Made by a program: the position numbers and the translations under genes. The notes under the pieces were generated by a model. The model worked only from the letters and a program-made list of their open reading frames with translations, was not told the origin of the DNA and did not search any database. Shown here piece after piece: positions 1 to 8,188 of a stretch of DNA of 64,000 bases. Every line of letters begins with the position of its first letter. Positions within the stretch are counted from its first letter, which is position 1. This stretch comes from DATFRX01 sp035630615 (GTDB lineage: Bacteria; Actinomycetota; Actinomycetes; Propionibacteriales; Nocardioidaceae). The stretch covers positions 33,552-97,551 of the forward strand of contig DASQKI010000049.1 of assembly GCA_035630615.1 (NCBI GenBank), written 5' to 3'.

Positions 1-494
1 GCGAGCCGGTAGACATCGGGATGGGGCTTGTAGCTGTGCGCATCCTCGGCCGAGAGCACCTGGTGCCAGCGCAGTCCGGCGTGCGCGCTGATGCGGGTGA
101 GTGCCGCGTGGGTGGCGTTCGATAGGCCGACCACCGGGAACCGCGAGGCGATTCGATCGAGCGCCGGGACAGAGTCCGGCCACGGGTCCAGCCGCTGTCC
201 GGAGGCCGCCAGCGAGCGAACCGCGTCCGCGTCGCTGATGGCGGCCTCGGCCGCGACGCGGGTCGCCGCCTCGAGGTCGACCACGCTGCTGTTGGCGTAA
301 GGGCGACCGCCCGCGAGAATCTCCTGCTGTTGCTCATCCACGTGCCGCTGCCACACCCCGACAAGGTCGCTCGTCCTCGCATCGTCGATGTCCGGGAGCA
401 ACGCTCGGAGGCCGCGTGTGATGCCGCTTGGCTCATCGACCATGGTCCCGAGGATGTCGAAGACAATCACTTCGATGTCGGGGTGTGACGTCAC
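1..494 (-). CDS. HAD-superfamily hydrolase, haloacid dehalogenase type II-like (partial)
   Basis: The gene reads leftwards off the window edge, so only the first ~164 residues are visible. The N-terminus ends a hydrophobic strand in FDILGTMVD, HAD motif I, with the predicted nucleophile Asp near residue 13. Motif II is seen as VVGLSNAT and motif III as the Lys in YKPHPDVY, so the catalytic triad of the family is present. The GTG start at 494 is chosen because AGGAG lies nine bases upstream. The family hydrolyses haloacids or phosphate esters; the substrate here cannot be told. A second HAD type II gene lies at 16350. Confidence 0.8.
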   Translation of the reverse strand, partial: MTSHPDIEVIVFDILGTMVDEPSGITRGLRALLPDIDDARTSDLVGVWQRHVDEQQQEILAGGRPYANSSVVDLEAATRVAAEAAISDADAVRSLAASGQRLDPWPDSVPALDRIASRFPVVGLSNATHAALTRISAHAGLRWHQVLSAEDAHSYKPHPDVYRL

Positions 495-587
495 GAGAAA
501 GCGCTCCTAGCATCGCCCGTCCGTCACGCGAGCGTATCGATCGACGACGCGGATCGCGGCAGGTGGGACGCCTGCCCCTGCAGCGGT

Positions 588-1322
588 TCAAAGCGGCAGG
601 CCGTCGTCTCCGGTGTGCAGTGACTGAGTGTTGAACTTCACCTGCCAGATCGCGACCGAGCCGTTGGCTCGCTCCACCAGCACCGCGCCGTCCTGCCAGA
701 TGGCGTTCTCGTCCTGGTGCGAGCCGGGCGGGTCGCCCTGGTTCATGTGGACGTTGTGGACACCGCGCCCGGTCTCGAACGGCTCGCCGAAGATGTAGAT
801 GCGGGCCGCAGTCGGCAGCTGCGCCTCGAGCACGTCGAGTGCGTTGTCGCCGTCGCTGCTGATCCAGGGGAACGACCGCCAGCGCCAGCGCCACCACCTG
901 TGCAGCGACCGGTGGAGCCGGTCGACTACGAGGTCGAGCGGCGTAGGTCCCCACGCCTCCCGGTGCCAGCGCGACCTCAGTCCACCGATCCTCCATCGCA
1001 GCTGGCGAACCACCCAGCCGTCGAGCAGGATCGGGCTCCGCACGTAGTCGAGGGCACCGGACGCAGGTGAACTCGCCAGCGTCGTGAAGCCGTCGGGAAG
1101 CGCCGCGAGGGGAGGGATGTCCTGCGTCGTCAGGTCGTCGACCAGGCGATAGCTCACGCCGACGCCGCTGGGGGTGTCGACGTCGAGGGCAGCTTCGTAC
1201 TGGCCGGCCGGTGTGTCGATGTGGAGCTTGCCGTGATACCAGGTCCCGAAGTCGGTCGGGTCTTCGCGTTTGAACGACGCGAACGTCCCGATCGCGACGC
1301 CGTACCCGTGGTCTAGTGGCAT
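588..1322 (-). CDS. YukJ family protein (DUF2278)
   Basis: A 244-residue protein starting MPLDHGYGV, the characteristic opening of the YukJ/DUF2278 family, followed by a conserved segment with a WYHGKLHI core. The ATG at 1322 is preferred over the in-frame codon at 1349 because AAAGG sits seven bases upstream and the family begins exactly here. No signal peptide or membrane segment is seen. The molecular function of YukJ proteins is not established. The gene stands alone between the HAD gene and a divergent methyltransferase. Confidence 0.75.
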   Translation of the reverse strand: MPLDHGYGVAIGTFASFKREDPTDFGTWYHGKLHIDTPAGQYEAALDVDTPSGVGVSYRLVDDLTTQDIPPLAALPDGFTTLASSPASGALDYVRSPILLDGWVVRQLRWRIGGLRSRWHREAWGPTPLDLVVDRLHRSLHRWWRWRWRSFPWISSDGDNALDVLEAQLPTAARIYIFGEPFETGRGVHNVHMNQGDPPGSHQDENAIWQDGAVLVERANGSVAIWQVKFNTQSLHTGDDGLPL

Positions 1323-1435
1323 GCCGCTACCTTTCTGCCTCGATGACAAGGACGGCTACCTGACGGCCGTAGATACATCTGCGAGGCTCCCGCCACGTCG
1401 ACGAGCGGCACTTGCGAGGCGGATAGGGTGATCGC

Positions 1436-2215
1436 GTGGAGCAGGGCGAGCCGCTACCTCTCAGTTCGGCGTTTGGCGGAGCGGCAGCTGCATACGCCAT
1501 GCACCGCCCGGACTACGCTGAGGCGGCGGTGCGCTGGGCGCTCGCGGCCGCTCCCGGCATGCGAGTGCTCGACCTCGGCGCCGGTACGGGCAAGCTGACC
1601 ACCACGTTGGTCGCGGTGGGCGCCGATGTCGTCGCGGTCGAGCCCGACCCGGCGATGCTTGCCGAGCTGCGCGGCGCGCTCCCAGCTGTGCGTGCCCTGA
1701 CGGGGAGCGCCGAGTCGATTCCACTGCCGGACGGGTCCGTTGACGCGGTGGTGGCGGGCCATGCTCTGCATTGGTTCGACATGACCGTGGCTGGCCCCGA
1801 GATAGCCAGAGTCCTTGTGCCCGGGGGCATCCTGGCTGGCCTGTGGAACGTCATCGACGACCGGGTCGACTGGGTGAGTGGACTCGAGCGGATCGGCGGG
1901 AGCGCCGCCCTAGGGGCGCGTGACCTGCTCAGTAGCTGGCGGGATTCGACGGCCCGCGTACACCTGCCGAGGGATGACCAGATCGCCCGGTTCGGCTCTC
2001 TCGAGCAGGTCGAGTTCCCGCACGACCAGCGCCACACTGCCGACTCGCTCGTTGCGAAGATCGCGACCCACGCGGGGATCCTGGTCATGCCAGAACAGGA
2101 ACGCGAGGCCACGCTCGGCCGGATCCGCGACTTTCTGGCGAGCAGACCCGAGACGGCCCGGGGGGAGTTCACGCTCCCGATGGTGACTGGCGTGCTACGC
2201 GTCCGTCGACTGTGA
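1436..2215 (+). CDS. class I SAM-dependent methyltransferase
   Basis: A 259-residue cytoplasmic protein. The SAM-binding motif I reads VLDLGAGTGKLT near residue 44, followed by the acidic motif II VVAVEPDP and the post-motif DAVVAGHALHWFD, which places it in the Methyltransf_11/25 group. The GTG start at 1436 has no clear ribosome site. The acceptor cannot be predicted. The 3' end overlaps the convergent acetyltransferase by about 20 bases. Confidence 0.85.
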   Translation: MEQGEPLPLSSAFGGAAAAYAMHRPDYAEAAVRWALAAAPGMRVLDLGAGTGKLTTTLVAVGADVVAVEPDPAMLAELRGALPAVRALTGSAESIPLPDGSVDAVVAGHALHWFDMTVAGPEIARVLVPGGILAGLWNVIDDRVDWVSGLERIGGSAALGARDLLSSWRDSTARVHLPRDDQIARFGSLEQVEFPHDQRHTADSLVAKIATHAGILVMPEQEREATLGRIRDFLASRPETARGEFTLPMVTGVLRVRRL

Positions 2216-2755
2216 AAGCCGTCCCGGCCGGTCGATGCGAAAGATCCGGCTTCGCCGGCGGGTGCCGTCCCGGCGAACGAGGTGCTCATAGCGGCTGTCG
2301 AGCTCGGTCGCGCCGAGCTTTTGGATCGCGGCTGCCGATCGTCGGTTCCGTTCGTCGGTGCGTAGCTGAACCCATTCGGCGCCGTGGCGGAAGAGCACGG
2401 CGAGCAGCAACCGCTTGACCTCTGTGTTGGCACCCGTTCCCCAGACGCCCGGGTCGAGCAGCGTACCGCCGACCTCTGCGCCCGCCGCGTGGTCAGGATC
2501 GAAAATTACCGAGGTAATGCCGACGGCGCGCCCGTGTTGCCGGACGGTGAACGTCATCCAGTAGCCGTCTGTGAGTCTGGACCGGATGACCTCGTCCAGC
2601 GTGGCGGCGTCGGTCGGAGCGGCCCTGGACATGTGCTCCCACACACGCTTGTCCGCGAGCGACTCGAACAGCTCCACGGCGTCGGCCGGATCGTAGGGAT
2701 GCACGGAGATAGTCCCTGCGCTCATCTCCGCGGGAAACCGGACGGGCCACTCCAT
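2195..2755 (-). CDS. GNAT family N-acetyltransferase (RimJ/RimL-like)
   Basis: A 186-residue acetyltransferase of the RimJ/RimL type: an N-terminal strand with ISVHPYDPAD, a central GITSVIF strand, a GVWGTGANTEVKRLLL acyl-CoA pyrophosphate-binding region, and the C-terminal RSAAAIQKLGATELDSR helix-strand typical of these enzymes. The start at 2755 is chosen because the homologous part begins just after it; ATG 2725 is an alternative. The reading frame stays open a further 225 bases upstream but that part does not look like the family. The substrate is unknown. Confidence 0.8.
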   Translation of the reverse strand: MEWPVRFPAEMSAGTISVHPYDPADAVELFESLADKRVWEHMSRAAPTDAATLDEVIRSRLTDGYWMTFTVRQHGRAVGITSVIFDPDHAAGAEVGGTLLDPGVWGTGANTEVKRLLLAVLFRHGAEWVQLRTDERNRRSAAAIQKLGATELDSRYEHLVRRDGTRRRSRIFRIDRPGRLSQSTDA

Positions 2756-2780
2756 GAGGTCATTCTCGTCGAGGACTAGC

Positions 2781-4400
2781 TCACGAGACTTCAAGGTTCC
2801 GTGCGGCGACGAGGGCGGCTTGGTAGACATCTTCGATGCTGTGCCGCTGGCCCTCGTCTCTTTCGGGAACCACCCCAAGGGCGCGTGCGTGCCATTCTTC
2901 GGCTGTCTTGAAGAGCCCTGCCTGTCGTTGCGGGTCGAGTTCGTCGTGAGCCTTTGCGAGATAGATGAGCGCTGTCTCATTGTGAGCGTTGGCGTAGAGG
3001 GGATCGAGCGTTCTCGCCTTGGCGTAGTAGTTCAGGGCGGTGTCGAGGTCACCATCGCGCCGGGCGATCTCTGCGAGGTTGGCGTAGACCATCTTGTTGG
3101 GGTAGAGATCGACAACTCGCTCCAGAAGTGCTTTGGCGCCGGCCAGGTCACCCTTCTTGGTGATCATGAGGAAGGCTTGGTTGTTCGCCGCAAACGACTT
3201 GATCTGTCGCTCGCTGAGGGAGTCGCCCGTGAGGCTTCCGATCGATGAGTACTCACTGATCGCGGCGTCGACGTTGTCAGCGAGTTGGTGGGCCCACGCA
3301 CGGGCGAACTTCGTCTCTTCGAGATCGGGCCTCAACCCGATCGCTTGTTGGCTCGCCAGCTCTGCCCGCTCTACCCATGGCCCGCCTCCCAGGCCGTATC
3401 GGTGGACGTTCTGGGCGTAGGCCATGGTCAGTCCGGCAAGTGCGAGTGCCCGCAGGATCGGCTCTTCACTCGCAGCGGCGATGCGGAAGAGTTCGATGGC
3501 TTTGGCGTTCTCACTCTCGCGGTACTTGTTGTAGAGCAGGCAGGCCGCGTTGTAGGCGGCTAGGTGGTAGTTCTGATCGATGGCGACGGCGGAGAGGTAC
3601 AGATCGAGTGACCGGTCGCGACTGGCGATATCCCCGGTGCGGAGGAAGCGGAGGTTGTCGGCGTATCCGTCGAGGAAGGACGAGTAGGCCGCCCAGATGG
3701 AAGTGCCCGCCTCGAGCGTCATCCGTTCCCTCGCGATACCGAATGCGAGGTCGTCCACCATGTCGAGCAGCTGCCCGTCCGTCTCGAGTGCGCGCCGTTG
3801 CACCACGAGCGTCCGGGTGACCCGCACCTTCGACGTCCGGCCGCCGAGCGAGCGATGCCGCGTAAAGGTGAACTGCGAGGAGAGTCGAGCCGCGGCACCC
3901 AGCCGGTACAGGCTACCGCGCACGAGCTTCCTCGCGGCGAGCCCGCGCAGTCGATAGAACGCGGCGAAGAGAAAGTCGGGGGAGAATGTTACGCCCAGCA
4001 AGCTGATGGGTCCGATCGCCTGGCCGCTAATTGGATGCTCGACGACAAGACGCTCGATGTGCTCATCGAGCGGTCGTTCCGGCAGGAATCTTGCTGCCGG
4101 TCCGAGTTGTAACGGCGACGAGGCATCCTGCCCGCGAGCTGCCTCAGCGCGGACCGCTTGGTGCTTGCTGACCACGGCGGTCTCGATTCCATCGAGTTGC
4201 TCCGCAAGGACGTCAGCGACCCAAGCAGCCGCGTCGCCCCCCGAGAAGGGCATGACGAGTGTCGAACTCCCCAACGCGACCTGGAGAAGCGAACGAACCA
4301 GACCCACCAACAGACCCAGAACCACGAGGACCGCCAACAGCACCCCTGCGAGCTCCAGCACATGGAGCAGGTCAGCGACAACCTCGTCGACCCGGTCCAT
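2781..4400 (-). CDS. membrane-anchored tetratricopeptide-repeat protein of unknown function
   Basis: A 539-residue protein. Residues ~12-45 form one very hydrophobic segment (LAGVLLAVLVVLGLLVGLV), probably an N-terminal membrane anchor. The middle ~60-220 has no recognised domain. Residues ~230-530 contain helical repeat pairs of TPR character, including AYNAACLLYNKY and DGDLDTALNYYAKARTLDP followed by a similar helix pair. The ATG at 4400 is preferred over the overlapping GTG at 4403. The wobble positions look less GC-biased than neighbours. It sits beside a decayed selenium-binding-protein gene, so it may have arrived with a rearrangement. The partner or pathway is not known. Confidence 0.7.
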   Translation of the reverse strand: MDRVDEVVADLLHVLELAGVLLAVLVVLGLLVGLVRSLLQVALGSSTLVMPFSGGDAAAWVADVLAEQLDGIETAVVSKHQAVRAEAARGQDASSPLQLGPAARFLPERPLDEHIERLVVEHPISGQAIGPISLLGVTFSPDFLFAAFYRLRGLAARKLVRGSLYRLGAAARLSSQFTFTRHRSLGGRTSKVRVTRTLVVQRRALETDGQLLDMVDDLAFGIARERMTLEAGTSIWAAYSSFLDGYADNLRFLRTGDIASRDRSLDLYLSAVAIDQNYHLAAYNAACLLYNKYRESENAKAIELFRIAAASEEPILRALALAGLTMAYAQNVHRYGLGGGPWVERAELASQQAIGLRPDLEETKFARAWAHQLADNVDAAISEYSSIGSLTGDSLSERQIKSFAANNQAFLMITKKGDLAGAKALLERVVDLYPNKMVYANLAEIARRDGDLDTALNYYAKARTLDPLYANAHNETALIYLAKAHDELDPQRQAGLFKTAEEWHARALGVVPERDEGQRHSIEDVYQAALVAARNLEVS

Positions 4401-4435
4401 CACGCTCTCACCGTCAGTTGCGCGTGCCGGTGGGG

Positions 4436-4783
4436 CTACCGGAAGCAGTAGGAGTCAGATGAGGCGTCGCCGCCCTGCAGACGGACCTGGTGCACACGAC
4501 GGCCGCGGAACTCTAGGTCGGACATGTCGTGACCTTCGTGCATCAAGGCGCTGCTGCAGGCGTTCCCACCGAAGTGGTGGAACTCGTCGCCGAGCGCCGG
4601 TGAGTCCACCCAGCCGACCACCCGGCCGTAGTCGTCGGAGTCCGGGTCCACGTCGACCACCGTCAGCGCGTCGGGCTGCTTGCCGGCGCGGTCGAAGGCC
4701 ACGACGTAGGCGAGGCGCTCGGGCGGGGCGGACGCCGCCTCATGAGCGGTGCGGTAGAAGGTCGGATCCAGCAGGTCGCTCAT
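4436..4783 (-). pseudogene. selenium-binding protein (SBP56/methanethiol oxidase family) with its middle deleted
   Basis: The frame is open for 115 codons after a good AAGAGGTGA ribosome site. Residues ~25-85 match the family N-terminus (YVVAFDRAGKQPDALTVVDV, then GDEFHHFGGNACSSAL, which includes the Cys of the selenium/metal site). The last ~20 residues, VRLQGGDASSDSYCFR, resemble the extreme C-terminus (in other members ...LPGGDCTSD...). The beta-propeller between them, roughly 340 residues in a normal ~450-residue protein, is absent. An in-frame internal deletion is the simplest explanation. The product would not be an active methanethiol oxidase. Confidence 0.7.
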
Positions 4784-4857
4784 ACGATCACCTCTTGCTC
4801 GACAGTAGGTCCGCACCTCGCCCCTGGCAACGGGTAGGGCGTCGATCCGGTCTGTCC

Positions 4858-5637
4858 TCAGCTCCGCAGGTAGGACGCGCCGTTCACGTCGATGATCGTG
4901 CCTGACGCGAAGCGCGCCCCTGGCGAGGCGAGCCACAGCACCGCGGCTGCGACCTCCTCGGGTTCTGCCACCCGGCCGAACGGCGACTGAGCGCGTACGG
5001 CGTCGCCGGCCGCACCGTCGAGCACCTCGCGGGCCATCTCGGTTTGCACGAAGCCCGGCGCCACGGTCCCGACCGAGATGTGGTGCGGCGCCAAAACGAG
5101 CGCCATCGACTGCCCGAACGCGTTCATCCCGGCCTTGGATGCGGCGTACGCGGGGCAGTTCGGCTCCCCGCGGAATGCTCCTCTGCTCGACACATTGACC
5201 ACCGCACCGCCGCCTGCGGCGCGCAGGTGCGGTATCGCGCAGAAGGTGGCGTTGGCAGCGCCGATGAGATTGGTGGCGAGGGTTTGCGACCACGTCGCCT
5301 GCCAGTCCTCGTACGACGTCGACAGCGGCGGGTGGGCGAGGAACACCCCGGCGTTGTTGACCAGCACGTCGAGGCGGCCGAGTCGCTCGGCGGCCGAGTC
5401 CACGGCGAGGCGAACCTCGTCGGGTCGAGCCAGGTCGGCCTGTACCAGCACATGCCCTTCCCCGGCGAGGGAGTCGCGCACCGCTTCGGCCTTCTGCGCT
5501 GACCTGCCGTAGTGGACCGCGACCCGGTCGCCATGCTGAGCGAAGGCGCGAGCGACGGCGGCGCCGATGCCGCCCGAGCCTCCGGTGACAAGAACTGCTC
5601 GGCCGTCGTGGCGGGTGGAAGAAGTATCACTGGCCAT
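4858..5637 (-). CDS. SDR family NAD(P)-dependent oxidoreductase
   Basis: A 259-residue classical short-chain dehydrogenase. The Rossmann motif TGGSGGIG is at residues ~19-26, NNAG at ~93, the catalytic Ser in VVNVSS, and the YAASK catalytic Tyr-Lys pair at ~165. The C-terminus has the usual IIDVNGASYL strand. HYGRS after the second strand, with its Arg, suggests NADP preference. The substrate is not predictable. It lies between two decayed genes and reads on the same strand as the truncated selenium-binding gene. Confidence 0.9.
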   Translation of the reverse strand: MASDTSSTRHDGRAVLVTGGSGGIGAAVARAFAQHGDRVAVHYGRSAQKAEAVRDSLAGEGHVLVQADLARPDEVRLAVDSAAERLGRLDVLVNNAGVFLAHPPLSTSYEDWQATWSQTLATNLIGAANATFCAIPHLRAAGGGAVVNVSSRGAFRGEPNCPAYAASKAGMNAFGQSMALVLAPHHISVGTVAPGFVQTEMAREVLDGAAGDAVRAQSPFGRVAEPEEVAAAVLWLASPGARFASGTIIDVNGASYLRS

Positions 5638-5720
5638 GGCGTCATCCTTCCGGATGACGAGCCGCGGGTGCTTCGAAAATGACTGGCGTCCGGTCCGGAT
5701 GGATGCTGGGGTATTCGGCG

Positions 5721-6135
5721 ATGACCGTCCTGCAAGATCTGATCCGTCCGGAGAAGTACCCCCGCTCGTCTCGCTACGATCCGGCGTGGCTCACGGCTGA
5801 ACATAGGCCCCAATCCGCTCTGGTTGCTCGAAGACCTGGCGACGGACCTCGACCTCCAGCCTCAGATGCGGGTGCTCGATCTGGGTTCGGGCATGGGTGC
5901 GACGTCGGTGTTCCTGGCCCGGGTGGTCAGCTGGCGATCGCCACGCCGGGCGCTGCGTGACCTCGGTGGCATCCCGCCGCACATCAAGGCGTGTGTCGGC
6001 TGGGAGGCGATGGCCTGGCATGGCGCGGAGTGGTGGCAGCTTCATATCACCATGCTCGAAGCCGACGGAGGACGGTTTCTGTCGTTTGCGCTGGTGACCG
6101 CCAGGAAGCCCGCAACGCCACCGTCACACGAGTGA
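5721..6135 (+). pseudogene. decayed SAM-dependent methyltransferase with several deletions and frameshifts
   Basis: Recognisable pieces of one methyltransferase are scattered over two frames. Frame of 5721: MTVLQDLIRPEKYPRSSRYD. Then +1 frame from ~5808: IGPNPLWLLEDLATDL and the SAM motif VLDLGSGMGATSVFLAR. Then back to the first frame at ~5925: GGQLAIATPG. Then the +1 frame again: IPPHIKACVGWEAMAW, followed directly by LEADGGRFLSFALVTARK, the C-terminus. The order is that of a normal ~260-residue protein, but about half is missing between the pieces. No intact product is possible. Confidence 0.8.
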
Positions 6136-6164
6136 CGCACGCCCCGCCCGCCGTCGACTGACGT

Positions 6165-6983
6165 CTAGATCCGGAAGCAGAGGTTGAGGAAGCGCTCGGC
6201 CTGGCGGATGTCGCCGCGTACGGCCCCCGCGTTGATCCGGCCGTACGCAGTCAGGATGAAGCTGGCCGGGTCGAACTCGAGCACCGTCGGTACGCCGTCG
6301 AGGCTCGCCGGCTCGAACGCGACCCCGTCGGGCGAGACGTCGAGGCGGGTCGCGCCGGCGTTGTGACCGGACGTGATCCGCACGCCGACGGAGTAGGCCT
6401 CGTCGTCGGGCTGGCACTGGGCGGTGGCCTGCCAGAGGATGAAGCCGAGCGGCACCAACAGATCGGCAGCCTCCGCGGACATGACGTGCGCCCGCCCCGA
6501 TCCCTCGCGAATGTCCCAGCCGTGCATGGCGTAGTCGACCAGCTGGAAGATCGGGTAGAACGGCACGGGCAACGGGCCCATGTACTTGTGCGGGACCTGG
6601 AAGGTGCTCCACTCGTTGTCACTCAGGTCGTCGAAGATGCCGAGCATCCGGTCGAAGTCGCCGCGCAGCCGGAACAGCAGTTCGTCCTGCGGAGTGCCGC
6701 GAAACGCTTGGGCCCCGTCGTCGACGTACTTGGCCATCCCGACTAGTCCCAGGGGCTCGGCGGCCTCGCCGCGTCCACGTGCGGCGTCGAAGGCGACGAA
6801 GTACGACTCGGTCGTGTCGACGAGGTGGCCGATGACGTCTCGTACCTGCCAGTGGCCGGCCCCGGTCGGCGATTCCCACACCTCCGACGGCTCGACCATG
6901 GTGAACAGCTTGTTGGCCTCGTGCTTGACGGTTCGGAGCAGATTGTTCTTGCTGCCCGGATCCATGAAGTTCCACTCGCTCAT
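6165..6983 (-). CDS. maleylpyruvate isomerase N-terminal domain (DinB-like, mycothiol-dependent) protein
   Basis: A 272-residue protein of the DinB/MDMPI superfamily. The first four-helix metal-binding His appears in VIGHLVDTTESY (~residue 52) and the second ligand group in VDYAMHGWDI (~150), as in mycothiol-dependent maleylpyruvate isomerases. The C-terminal ~90 residues resemble an SCP2-like domain ending QAERFLNLCF. Actinobacterial members are mycothiol S-transferases or isomerases; the substrate here is unknown. The ATG at 6983 has GGAGCC upstream. Confidence 0.8.
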   Translation of the reverse strand: MSEWNFMDPGSKNNLLRTVKHEANKLFTMVEPSEVWESPTGAGHWQVRDVIGHLVDTTESYFVAFDAARGRGEAAEPLGLVGMAKYVDDGAQAFRGTPQDELLFRLRGDFDRMLGIFDDLSDNEWSTFQVPHKYMGPLPVPFYPIFQLVDYAMHGWDIREGSGRAHVMSAEAADLLVPLGFILWQATAQCQPDDEAYSVGVRITSGHNAGATRLDVSPDGVAFEPASLDGVPTVLEFDPASFILTAYGRINAGAVRGDIRQAERFLNLCFRI

Positions 6984-7034
6984 CGCAGGCTCCTTCGCTC
7001 CCCGAGGTTTGGGGCGCCTCCGCGGTGGGGCCGG

Positions 7035-7565
7035 TTAGTCCGCCGCGTCGGGGACGAGCACATCTCCTTCGAAGACGCCGATGCGTTCGCAGTAAAGCTC
7101 GATGCCGGTGCCGTTGGGGTCGCGGAAGTAGAGGCTGTCGTCGGCCCCGCGATCCGGACCCAGGTAGTCGAGTCCGATCTCTTCGAACTTCTTCTTCGCA
7201 GCGTCGAACTGCTCTTGTCCGACCGAGATCGCGATGTGCTGGACGTTGCCGATGGTCTCCTCGAACGCTGGGTGATCGTGTCCGGGGAAGTCGAAGAAGC
7301 CGAGCAGGTTGCGGTTGCCGATGTCGAAGAAGAAGTGCGACGACCCTCGATAGTCGCGGTTTTCGACCAGCTCGACCAGCGGGAAGCCCAAGACGTCCTG
7401 ATAGAAGCGGATGGTCTCCTCGACGTCCCGGCAGATCAAGGCCATGTGGTGCAATCCCCGAGCTGTCGACGGGGGGCGCTGGCCCAGATCGCGCAGATAG
7501 GTCTTGCGTAGCTCCTCACGTCGGGCACGGATGGCCTCGAGCTCGGCTCCCTCTGGCTGGGCCAT
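7035..7565 (-). CDS. VOC-family (glyoxalase/dioxygenase fold) protein
   Basis: A 176-residue protein with two beta-alpha-beta-beta-beta modules. The first begins GLHHMALICRDVEETIRFYQ (~37-56), the second VQHIAISVG, and it ends GTGIELYCE. The His of each strand-1 and the Glu of IELYCE fit the vicinal-oxygen-chelate metal site. The N-terminal ~35 residues are a charged helix. It may be a ring-cleavage dioxygenase, lyase or resistance protein; nothing nearby decides this. The AGGAGG-type site before the ATG is good. Confidence 0.8.
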   Translation of the reverse strand: MAQPEGAELEAIRARREELRKTYLRDLGQRPPSTARGLHHMALICRDVEETIRFYQDVLGFPLVELVENRDYRGSSHFFFDIGNRNLLGFFDFPGHDHPAFEETIGNVQHIAISVGQEQFDAAKKKFEEIGLDYLGPDRGADDSLYFRDPNGTGIELYCERIGVFEGDVLVPDAAD

Positions 7566-7649
7566 GACAGGACCTCCTCAGAGTCGTCCCGATTGTTGCA
7601 CCGGGTCGTTGAACATACAACGATTGCGGACGACGATACGCGGTGTCGC

Positions 7650-8147
7650 TCAGTCGCGCTGACGTTCGTCCCGTTGCCGGATCAGCTCCTCGACCGCGCT
7701 CGGGAGGGTCGTCTCGAAGTCGATGAGCTTCGCCCACGTCGGCGTCACGACGATCCGTACCATGCCGTCGTAGAGCGAGCGCACTCCCGCCTCCCACTCG
7801 ACCCGTTGCTCCGGCGTCATCTCGTAGCTGCCGTTCATCTCGAGGTACTCGTCGGGAATGCCCTCGACGACGTCCAGATCGGCCTGTCCGCGGATGAGCA
7901 GGGTCTTTGGTGGGTGTACCTCGGTGTCGATCGTCAGCGCGACTGCGGGATTGTGGCGCAGGGCCGGGAGCTTCGGGGCGTTCTTCGCGGTGCACATGAC
8001 GATTTCCGAGCCGTTCCAGGCGAACCCGATCGGGACGTTGCGGGGAGTCCCGTCCTTGGCGATGTAGGCCAAGCGGGTCAGGTCTCGGGCGAGGAGCTCC
8101 TGGCTGATCGGACGGTTCAGGACCTCGGTGATCTCGTTCGGTTGCAC
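7650..8147 (-). CDS. pyridoxamine 5'-phosphate oxidase-like flavin/F420-binding protein
   Basis: A 165-residue split-barrel protein of the PNPOx superfamily. Residues 20-60 contain RLAYIAKDGTPRNVPIGFAW and the typical IVMCTAKNAPKLPALRHNP strand-turn, where nucleotide cofactor phosphate groups are held; LIRGQADLDVV follows. The GTG at 8147 is preferred over the ATG at 8162 because GGAAGGAG lies five bases upstream. Actinobacterial members often use F420H2; whether this one uses FMN or F420 is not visible. Confidence 0.8.
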   Translation of the reverse strand: MQPNEITEVLNRPISQELLARDLTRLAYIAKDGTPRNVPIGFAWNGSEIVMCTAKNAPKLPALRHNPAVALTIDTEVHPPKTLLIRGQADLDVVEGIPDEYLEMNGSYEMTPEQRVEWEAGVRSLYDGMVRIVVTPTWAKLIDFETTLPSAVEELIRQRDERQRD

Positions 8148-8188
8148 GATGACTCCTTCCATTGTCGCTCGGATGACGTTCGGTGTGC

